The position numbers were made by a program, and so were the translations under genes. From Methylotenera sp. (GTDB lineage Bacteria > Pseudomonadota > Gammaproteobacteria > Burkholderiales > Methylophilaceae), in contig NZ_JAQSDC010000039.1 of NCBI RefSeq assembly GCF_029945705.1, positions 1-64,000 of the forward strand: DNA of 64,000 nt, in the 5' to 3' direction. Under the pieces are notes generated by a model that was given only the letters and a program-made list of their open reading frames with translations, did not search any database and had not been told where the DNA came from. Shown piece after piece: positions 57,657-64,000 of this stretch. The first letter of the stretch is position 1. Every line of letters begins with the position of its first letter.

Positions 57657-58352
57657 ATGTTTAAGCAATTTTATGATCAAACTTCATCAACCCTCACCTA
57701 TTTACTCACTGATTCAGATAGTAAAAAGGCCGTATTAATTGACCCAGTTACTGAAAATATTGAACAGTATCTATATGTGATTAAAGCAAATCAATTTGAG
57801 CTGCTGTATTCGCTAGAAACACATGTACATGCCGATCACATTACGGCTGGGGGTAGACTCAAAAACATCACCAATGCAAAAACTGCTGTAAGTAAAGACT
57901 GTGGTGCAGATACTGCCGACATTCAGCTTAAAGATAATGATGTCATTTCTTTTGGTAATGAAACAATTAAAGTCATTGCCACACCTGGGCATACGGCTGG
58001 CAGCGTTAGTTTTTTGTGGAAAGATCGCTTGTTTACTGGAGACAGCTTAATGATCAATGGTTGCGGTAGAACAGACTTCCAAAGTGGTGACGCAGGTCAA
58101 CTTTATGAATGCATAACTACGAGATTATTCACTTTGCCTGATGAAACATTGGTTTTTCCAGGCCATGACTATAATGGCAGAAGAGTCAGTTCGATTGCAC
58201 AAGAGAAACTCACAAATCAGCGTTTAGCTAACAAAACTAAGGACGAATTCATTAGCATCATGAATCACTTAAACCTACCGAAACCTCACTTAATGGACAT
58301 TGCTGTCCCTGCAAACCGCAAATGCGGCGTGCCTGAGCCGCAGCAAGGATAA
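57657..58352 (+). CDS. Persulfide dioxygenase-like metallo-beta-lactamase fold protein
   Basis: 231-residue MBL-fold enzyme of the ETHE1/Blh type that oxidises glutathione persulfide to sulfite. The metal motif HVHADH is in ETHVHADHITAGG (near residues 56-61), with GHTAGS, TGDSLMINGCGRTDF and FPGHDYNGR. It corresponds to the C-terminal half of the fused enzyme Blh. The frame opens at 57627; the ATG at 57657 has AAAGGAGA at 57645-57652 and is preferred. It is followed by two YeeE-type genes. Confidence 0.92.
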   Translation: MFKQFYDQTSSTLTYLLTDSDSKKAVLIDPVTENIEQYLYVIKANQFELLYSLETHVHADHITAGGRLKNITNAKTAVSKDCGADTADIQLKDNDVISFGNETIKVIATPGHTAGSVSFLWKDRLFTGDSLMINGCGRTDFQSGDAGQLYECITTRLFTLPDETLVFPGHDYNGRRVSSIAQEKLTNQRLANKTKDEFISIMNHLNLPKPHLMDIAVPANRKCGVPEPQQG

Positions 58353-58358
58353 TTTATA

Positions 58359-58790
58359 ATGAGCGACCTAACCTTTATTTCACCGCTAGTTGGTGGATTA
58401 TTAATCGGACTTTCTGCGGCAATACTCATTCTTACTAGTGGGAAAATTGCTGGCATCAGTGGAATTGTTGGTGCCTTAATGCAAGTTAAAAACACGCCAA
58501 AAGATCATTATCTATGGAGGATTTTATTTATAGCTGGCTTGCTTTCGTCTAGTTATGTTTATAAGTTTTTTGCACCATTACCCACTTCTGAAATCTCAGC
58601 CTCAAATTCAACTCTAATTATTGCAGGTCTTCTGGTTGGATTTGGAACAAGAATGAGCTCAGGCTGTACCAGCGGTCACGGCATTTGCGGACTTAGTAGA
58701 TTATCAGTTCGCTCTTTAGTCGCAACCATCAGTTTCATGGTGACTGGTGTAATCATTTGTTACTTACTACTTCACTGGACAAAATTTTGA
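58359..58790 (+). CDS. YeeE/YedE-type transporter, N-half
   Basis: Inner-membrane protein of 143 residues with four helices and the DUF395 motif SGCTSGHGICGLSRLS, whose Cys is placed like the thiosulfate-handling Cys of YeeE. It starts six bases after the dioxygenase gene. Its stop overlaps the start of a second YeeE-type gene. Known relatives move thiosulfate or related sulfur species. The two half-size proteins would together make one YeeE. Confidence 0.88.
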   Translation: MSDLTFISPLVGGLLIGLSAAILILTSGKIAGISGIVGALMQVKNTPKDHYLWRILFIAGLLSSSYVYKFFAPLPTSEISASNSTLIIAGLLVGFGTRMSSGCTSGHGICGLSRLSVRSLVATISFMVTGVIICYLLLHWTKF

Positions 58791-59215
58791 AAAACATTCT
58801 CACACTCTTAGCTGGGCTTATATTTGGCATAGGCTTGATACTTTCTGGGATGACAAACCCTGCAAACATCATTAGTTTTTTAGATGTCACTGGCAAATGG
58901 AATCCAAATTTAGCTTTTGTGATGATAGGCGCTATATTGATTGGTTTTTTTGCTTTTAGGCGTGCTGAAAATAAGCCTTTAACTGTTTTTAATGAGGCAA
59001 TTCACTTGCCTGGCAAAACACACATCACAAAAGAGCTCATTATTGGTAGTGTATTATTTGGAGCTGGCTGGGGCTTAGCTGGGTTTTGCCCAGGGCCAGC
59101 AATTGTTGCATTTGGCGCAGGGTTAAAAGAAGCGTGGATATTTGTCGCAGCAATGCTTATTGGTATGATTTTGCACGACCAGATATATTTGAAATTAGCG
59201 CAGTTAAAACATTAA
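58787..59215 (+). CDS. YeeE/YedE-type transporter, C-half
   Basis: Membrane protein of about 143 residues with four helices and the conserved WGLAGFCPGPAIVAFGAG near residue 100. The start is probably the TTG at 58787 (KNILTLLAG), which overlaps the TGA stop of the previous gene (TTGA), so translation is coupled. A TTG ten codons upstream (58757) is also open. Last gene of the persulfide unit, convergent with the DUF4010 gene 18 bases on. Confidence 0.85.
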   Translation: MKNILTLLAGLIFGIGLILSGMTNPANIISFLDVTGKWNPNLAFVMIGAILIGFFAFRRAENKPLTVFNEAIHLPGKTHITKELIIGSVLFGAGWGLAGFCPGPAIVAFGAGLKEAWIFVAAMLIGMILHDQIYLKLAQLKH

Positions 59216-59233
59216 ACATAATGAGCTTTAAAC

Positions 59234-60484
59234 TCAGAATAACCACCAACCTAGCCACGTTGCTGCAACTTGTATGATTAATCCAGGCACCACTTGAAGT
59301 GCAAATGCCTTGCCACCACCCGCGATGGATGCGACTATTTTGGATAAAGTATTGACTGAAAAAGCAACGAGTATAGGAATGACAGCATTGGCTGCACTTA
59401 GGTTACCAGCAGCGGCCAAGGAAGCAACAGAAATTGTTGAAGCATGCACGTCTGCCAGCCCTGCGACTGCCGATGCAACGACGAGCCCCGCTTGACCAAA
59501 CCATGCCTTCAGCGCCGCGGAAGCAATCAATACAACTGCAATGACCGCAGCCAAGATGAGTGCAGTTTTAACACTAAAGGATCGGGTTGGCTTGGTCATT
59601 TCTGCGCCATGGTGATGGAATGAACTTAGCGTGACTAACAAGCCATAAACTGCTATCGAAACACCGCTAAAAATCAGTGGTACAGCTAAAGCTTGTAATG
59701 TTGGCCTATGAATTGCGGCAAGCAATAGAGTTAACTGCAAAACAGTAGAAAGGCAGGACAATAAAGCGCCTGATACCGCCGAACCCATTAAAGCTGGTAT
59801 TTCTTTAGCGCGCTCACCCATTGCTCCTATCGTCGCAATGCTAGAAATAAAACCAGAAACCAAACCCACTATTGGCAAGCCTATACGCCCACCAAGCAAG
59901 CGTAATCCAAGGTGACCCAGCGCACTAATAAACATCACTAATATTACAATTAACCAAAGATTTCTCGGATTGATTGCATTAAATGGCCCAATAAGTTCAT
60001 TTGGCACTAATGGCAACACAATCAGCGTAGCTGCCGCAAGTATTAAAAAATCATTCAACTCATCTTTAGTCACAGTTCCGCGAACAAAACCATGAATAGG
60101 CTCTTTTGCAGCTAGTAGTATGGATGCTGTTACCGCAAGGCTAGCAGCTAAAGACGGGGCAGTAAGCGCTAACCCACCTAGGATCAACGTAAAAATTAGT
60201 GTGATCTCTGTCGTTAATCCGGGGTGCTTATTGACTCTCACCGCATAGGAAATGGCAGCAAAAACAGTGACACTGACGACTGCGACAACTAACAGCCAAA
60301 AACTAATGATTGTACTTACCGCGCCAAGCAAGGAGGCAATAGTAAAAGTACGTATTCCCGCTAACGACCTATCAGGATCGACACCTTTACTACGTTCACG
60401 CTCGGTACCCACTAAAAGCCCTATACCTAAAGACACGGCCAAGTTCAGCCAAAGTGAGTTATTAATTAAAATGTGTTCCATCAA
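59234..60484 (-). CDS. MgtC/SapB-family membrane protein with DUF4010
   Basis: 416-residue inner-membrane protein with about 12 helices. The N-terminal part has the MgtC/SapB opening NLAVSLGIGLLVGTERERSKG and the C-terminal half is DUF4010 (SNTLSKIVASIAGGGKAFA). The family is of unsettled transport function. It starts six bases after the radC stop, so it is probably the last gene of a four-gene minus-strand unit that begins with the dikinase. Confidence 0.88.
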   Translation of the reverse strand: MMEHILINNSLWLNLAVSLGIGLLVGTERERSKGVDPDRSLAGIRTFTIASLLGAVSTIISFWLLVVAVVSVTVFAAISYAVRVNKHPGLTTEITLIFTLILGGLALTAPSLAASLAVTASILLAAKEPIHGFVRGTVTKDELNDFLILAAATLIVLPLVPNELIGPFNAINPRNLWLIVILVMFISALGHLGLRLLGGRIGLPIVGLVSGFISSIATIGAMGERAKEIPALMGSAVSGALLSCLSTVLQLTLLLAAIHRPTLQALAVPLIFSGVSIAVYGLLVTLSSFHHHGAEMTKPTRSFSVKTALILAAVIAVVLIASAALKAWFGQAGLVVASAVAGLADVHASTISVASLAAAGNLSAANAVIPILVAFSVNTLSKIVASIAGGGKAFALQVVPGLIIQVAATWLGWWLF

Positions 60485-60490
60485 CCTAGT

Positions 60491-61165
60491 TTACAACAAC
60501 CCGCGTTCAACGAATGAAAGCGTAGTATTGCCAGCAACAATAAAATGATCTAATACCCTTACATCCACTAGCGACAAGGCTTCTTTTAATTGCTTTGTGA
60601 TTAACTCATCAGCCTGGCTTTGCTGAGCAATGCCAGAGGGATGATTATGCGCAAAAATCACGCTGGCAGCATTATGGTGCAATGCGCGTTTAACGACTTC
60701 TCTCGGGTATACACTAGTTTGCGTGAGTGTGCCGCTGAACATTTCTTCAGTCGTCACTACTCTATTTTGTGCATCTAAAAACAAGACAAAAAATACTTCA
60801 CGCGTCAGATTGCCTAATTTCAAACAAAGGTAATCACGCACTTGCTTGGGTGAACTGAGTATATCTTTCACTTGCATTTGCTCGTTTAGGGCGCGGCGGC
60901 TCATTTCAAAAATGGCTTGTAATTGCACATATTTACTAGTGCCTATGCCGTGTACTTGCGTTAATTCACTCACTTGTGCAGCAAAAATGCCGTTTAAGCT
61001 GCCAAACTGCGTGAGCAAATCGCGTGCTAAGTCTACCGCACTTTTACCCGTTACCCCCACACGTAAAAAAATGGCGAGCAGTTCAGCATCAGAAAGCGCT
61101 TCTACGCCAAGCTCTAATAGCTTTTCACGTGGACGCTCGCTTGCAGGCCAATCGGTAATTGCCAT
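60491..61165 (-). CDS. radC: RadC/JAMM-domain protein
   Basis: 224-residue cytosolic protein. It has the family opening [27 protein letters not shown], helix-hairpin-helix strings ([15 protein letters not shown]) and the JAMM metal site [15 protein letters not shown]. The old DNA-repair role of RadC is doubted; JAMM domains are metal hydrolases. It lies 13 bases after the metallopeptidase-like gene and six before the DUF4010 gene. Confidence 0.93.
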   Translation of the reverse strand: MAITDWPASERPREKLLELGVEALSDAELLAIFLRVGVTGKSAVDLARDLLTQFGSLNGIFAAQVSELTQVHGIGTSKYVQLQAIFEMSRRALNEQMQVKDILSSPKQVRDYLCLKLGNLTREVFFVLFLDAQNRVVTTEEMFSGTLTQTSVYPREVVKRALHHNAASVIFAHNHPSGIAQQSQADELITKQLKEALSLVDVRVLDHFIVAGNTTLSFVERGLL

Positions 61166-61178
61166 ATTTACTCCTTCA

Positions 61179-61943
61179 TCATTTCAGCCAACCAATTTCA
61201 CGAGCGGTTTTTGCACCAATTAACGTCTGCTTCAAGCTTTTAGGAATTTCAGCTTTATTTTCGCTAATTGGCGTTCGCCCACCCATCAACTCAGCCAAGT
61301 CTTGCGGATAAAGTGGTGACTTATCGGGCTCGGCAAAGCCATCTGGGTAGACAGGCATAGAAGTCGCCAAATCGTACTTATCGTTAGCATTAAGCGTGTG
61401 CAGTAACTCATGCGACAAAATCACCAAGTTCTGCTTTGAGTAGGCACTATCACCAAACAAATTCACGCGACCAATTCTGCCTTTATTAAGCGCGGTTGAG
61501 TGACTTAAACGTGGGTGAGTAACTGGATCGTAATACAGTAAATACAACCGAATCGCAGGTTTAACATTAACTTTAGGGCTATGACGCCATGCGAAATATC
61601 TAAATTTTAAACTCCAAACAATCGTGCCTAAAACACTTCCATCCTTAGGCGGTGCTGGTGGAATATCCGTCACTTGTGCCCCTAATTGCACTTCTATTGG
61701 TCGACGTAAACCCAAATGATACGGCTCCGCTTCAATTGCAAAGTATTCTGCTACTGGCTCAAAATCCTCACGCGTTAAGGTACGTAAGTAATCACTCACT
61801 TTGGCGTTATTATCGACATTGACTGGATAGAGCGCAACATAGAAATTATCTTTCCATGCTAAATCAGCTTTATCCAACCAAGTATTTTGTACAACGGTCG
61901 CTAAAATCAATAATAAAATAATGATTCTAATTTTCTTCCACAT
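61179..61943 (-). CDS. Membrane-anchored protein with HExxH motif, unknown family
   Basis: About 254 residues. One hydrophobic anchor (about 6-20) puts the rest outside the cytoplasm. The zinc-protease-type motif HELLHTL is at about 178-184 and is followed by NANDKYD and, 35 residues on, [14 protein letters not shown], which could supply a third ligand. This looks like a metallopeptidase of no family I can name. The ATG at 61943 is taken; a TTG two codons upstream is possible. It lies between the dikinase (46-base gap) and radC (13 bases). Confidence 0.72.
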   Translation of the reverse strand: MWKKIRIIILLLILATVVQNTWLDKADLAWKDNFYVALYPVNVDNNAKVSDYLRTLTREDFEPVAEYFAIEAEPYHLGLRRPIEVQLGAQVTDIPPAPPKDGSVLGTIVWSLKFRYFAWRHSPKVNVKPAIRLYLLYYDPVTHPRLSHSTALNKGRIGRVNLFGDSAYSKQNLVILSHELLHTLNANDKYDLATSMPVYPDGFAEPDKSPLYPQDLAELMGGRTPISENKAEIPKSLKQTLIGAKTAREIGWLK

Positions 61944-61988
61944 ACCCAATGACTTTCATTTTCTTGAATAATTTTTTGACAATTGATT

Positions 61989-64000
61989 TTAGTACTTATT
62001 AGTCACATATGGTCTGGCTTGGACTATCCAAAAAACATCTTGGCCGCTTTGGGTTTCTAGCACCCACTCAATATCTAACACATCCGTTTGATTAAAAATC
62101 TCAGCAACATGCTGCGCAGCTTGACCCAACATTTTGGCACGCTTCTCTGTCAAAATCGCCGTACCTTTTGTAACGGGTCTCTCCATCATGCCGCCTTTGG
62201 GATTAGCCACTAACATGGTCGACTCATCCGAGCGGCTAATCACGCGCGTGCCATTATTGCTGGTATCAAACAAAATCTGCTCAGCAATCTTTTGCCCTTC
62301 AACTACGCGCATACCCAAACCCCATTTGGCGTTAATGGTATAAGTAGTCGTTTGATGTCCCCAAATATCTGTGGTCAATAACACACCTGCCGCTGCGGCA
62401 TTGACGGCAGATTGTATCAACACAGCTGGATAAACTTGTTCATGCGGAATACCAAAGTGTGTACGTTCTTCAACTGCACGTAAATTCCAAACCGACGCCC
62501 ATACCTGCTTAATTGCAGCTTCCAAGGCTTTTTTATCTTTTACGTTAGGCACCGTGTCATAAAGCCCAGCGCCGTTAAAACCTTTTAAATCTTCTGCATT
62601 AGTAGAGCTGCGCACAAACACACCTCTGCCACCTAGCTGTTTTTGCCACTGTGTTTGAATTTTATTAAAGCTGCTCAGAGCTAGCGGCGCATTTGTAATC
62701 GAAAAACGAATATCTTCTAAGTGTTTTTTACGCCAATTCGCATCTTGTTTAAATTTTGGGTCGTTTAAAACATTCACTATCAATTGATCGATATGATGTA
62801 GCTTGATATGCGCAAGGTAATAACTAAAAGGGATGCCAAAGCCATCAGGGATATTCAAATTGTTGTTGGCACGCACCATTTCGCCTAAATTACTGGTTTT
62901 AGCGCCGTATTTATTGGCATCTTCAGCGCTGATTTTATTCAGTGGTAATAATGCTGTCGTCGTTAAATCGGCAGCAGGCATGACAACTGCAGCTTTAGCG
63001 AGCTTGTTATTCTTATGTTGTGTTACCTCAACTTCCGTTGCCAGCCGCATGTGATAACCAGCTTCAGTCACCTCATAAACTACCTGCTTTCCATCAAAAC
63101 CCTTAAACTCATTAGCAGCACTTTTGATAGTCGCGTTAGGAACCCCCCATGCACTTGCACGCAAATTCACATGAGATAACGGTGTAGAAAACTGCGTGGT
63201 AATTACACCTGCTACTGGTGAAATATCAGGATAACTACTTTGCAACAACACAATATCATCCTCATCAAATGTTAAGTTTTCAATTGGTGTCGTTGGCGGC
63301 ACGATCACCAAGCGGCCAATCGCACTGCCAGTGTTAAATGCCTGATAGGGTAGCGACTGATAAATTTGGTTGTTATTGATAGTTGGAATATGAAATGATT
63401 TTAACTGGTTGGCTACGCGCTCTTGCTCAGATGAGTCAGGTCTAAATACCAAGGGCGCAACGGTAAACGTTTGTTGCAAGCGCTTATAAGCCAGCTGAAT
63501 ATCCTGCGCTTGAATAGTATCGCCCTCCCAAAATGAGAAAGTCCATAAATCATGGGGCGTTGCATTTGTATCTTGTTTAGATAAGTCTAACTTAGGATAG
63601 TGAGTTAAATAACCCAAAATAAACTGTGGTTTTTTAGTGCTGTAATTCCGGTTATAAGCTTTCATATTGGCTACGGTACGCGGAATTTTTTTCAAATAAT
63701 CCACCACAAAATCTGCGTGTAGCATAAACACATTACTATCAACAAAGTAAATCTTGTTGGTTTTCAGATCTATCACAAACTTACTAAACTCAGCATCTCG
63801 AAGCGGTTTACTTAGCTGCTTCCAAGTCGCTATATCCCGCACTTCTGCTTGCCACACTCGACCAGAAGGCGCTTCCGTGGGCGGTTTTGTATTTGTGCAA
63901 TCTTTACACATAATGCCTGCAACAGGCGTTGACTGAGTTTTTATCTGATTATTGTCAACGGAATCTATTAAAACAGGATTCATACGCCGCGCTTCTGCCG
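61989..64000 (-). CDS. Dikinase-like protein, swivel His domain before ATP-grasp (5' end cut by window)
   Basis: The frame stays open to the window edge. The first ATG inside is at 63983, which has no ribosome site, so the true start probably lies beyond it. Numbered from that ATG: unknown region 1-215, phosphohistidine swivel domain (about 216-310, H271 in TPLSHVNLRASAWG) and pyruvate-phosphate-dikinase-type ATP-grasp domain (about 350-660; YGAKTSNLGEM, FVRSSTNAEDLKGFNGAG, DIEWVLE, IVQARP). The order is the reverse of PEP synthase and no PEP/pyruvate TIM barrel is present. The order matches plant glucan water dikinases. The substrate is unknown. Confidence 0.8.
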   Translation of the reverse strand, partial: AEARRMNPVLIDSVDNNQIKTQSTPVAGIMCKDCTNTKPPTEAPSGRVWQAEVRDIATWKQLSKPLRDAEFSKFVIDLKTNKIYFVDSNVFMLHADFVVDYLKKIPRTVANMKAYNRNYSTKKPQFILGYLTHYPKLDLSKQDTNATPHDLWTFSFWEGDTIQAQDIQLAYKRLQQTFTVAPLVFRPDSSEQERVANQLKSFHIPTINNNQIYQSLPYQAFNTGSAIGRLVIVPPTTPIENLTFDEDDIVLLQSSYPDISPVAGVITTQFSTPLSHVNLRASAWGVPNATIKSAANEFKGFDGKQVVYEVTEAGYHMRLATEVEVTQHKNNKLAKAAVVMPAADLTTTALLPLNKISAEDANKYGAKTSNLGEMVRANNNLNIPDGFGIPFSYYLAHIKLHHIDQLIVNVLNDPKFKQDANWRKKHLEDIRFSITNAPLALSSFNKIQTQWQKQLGGRGVFVRSSTNAEDLKGFNGAGLYDTVPNVKDKKALEAAIKQVWASVWNLRAVEERTHFGIPHEQVYPAVLIQSAVNAAAAGVLLTTDIWGHQTTTYTINAKWGLGMRVVEGQKIAEQILFDTSNNGTRVISRSDESTMLVANPKGGMMERPVTKGTAILTEKRAKMLGQAAQHVAEIFNQTDVLDIEWVLETQSGQDVFWIVQARPYVTNKY

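Noticed and set aside
61989-63983. PEP synthase (ppsA)
   Set aside because: The ATP-grasp and His domains are in the wrong order and the PEP/pyruvate barrel is absent.

Overview
The window is a chromosomal segment of a moderately AT-rich Gram-negative bacterium, most likely a betaproteobacterium of the methylotroph family Methylophilaceae (Methylotenera-like). This placement is an inference. It rests on the gene order polA / LOG / DUF2782 / thrB / BPSS1780-family / uvrD, the dusB-fis-purH-purD-hemF run, PEP-CTERM proteins, an HrcA-type CIRCE element combined with a sigma-32 promoter, and the codon style. I saw no rRNA, tRNA, CRISPR array, insertion sequence, phage gene or broken gene. The rightmost gene runs off the window.

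Layout. 0-3.4 kb: outer-membrane phospholipase A, YjdM, an aldo/keto reductase and an unknown protein. 3.4-5.8 kb: the groES-groEL operon with a sigma-32 promoter, a CIRCE operator and a REP-like double hairpin between the two genes. 5.9-9.8 kb: a 1315-residue GAF/PAS/GGDEF/EAL protein. 9.97-10.1 kb: a strong candidate small RNA on the minus strand with an anti-Shine-Dalgarno loop. 10.2-18.4 kb: uvrD, threonine biosynthesis (thrB) and polA. 18.5-22.9 kb: two divergent PEP-CTERM proteins, an alkaline phosphatase and a His-tailed periplasmic protein. 23-28 kb: a GGDEF protein, a CinA-like protein, a YkgJ-type protein, an MFS transporter and dusB-fis. 28-32 kb: purine and haem synthesis. 32-37.2 kb: ethanolamine use (AraC-type regulator, EutB, EutC, permease) with no microcompartment genes. 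37.5-41.6 kb: M18 aminopeptidase plus two sodium-coupled amino-acid carriers. 41.7-47.7 kb: cytochrome c, hexose-phosphate mutarotase, ilvD and a second PAS-GGDEF-EAL protein. 48-53.8 kb: lgt, a 66-residue unknown protein, cstA with its small partner, and an MsbA-like ABC exporter. 53.8-56 kb: a cluster of DUF1345, DUF4337 and TPR membrane proteins. 56-59.2 kb: a sulfide/persulfide detoxification module around a BigR/SqrR-type repressor. 59.2-64 kb: a minus-strand operon of an unusual dikinase, a membrane-anchored HExxH protein, RadC and an MgtC/DUF4010 protein.

How it works together. Most of the window is housekeeping. The accessory parts are nutrient scavenging (ethanolamine, peptides and amino acids, phosphate, carbon starvation), c-di-GMP signalling (three proteins) and sulfur detoxification. 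The observations I find most worth following are the anti-Shine-Dalgarno small RNA at about 9.97-10.08 kb, the domain-permuted dikinase and its operon at the right edge, the Blh enzyme split into two divergent genes around a palindromic operator, the 21-bp perfect inverted repeat ahead of eutB, and the REP-like doublet inside groESL.
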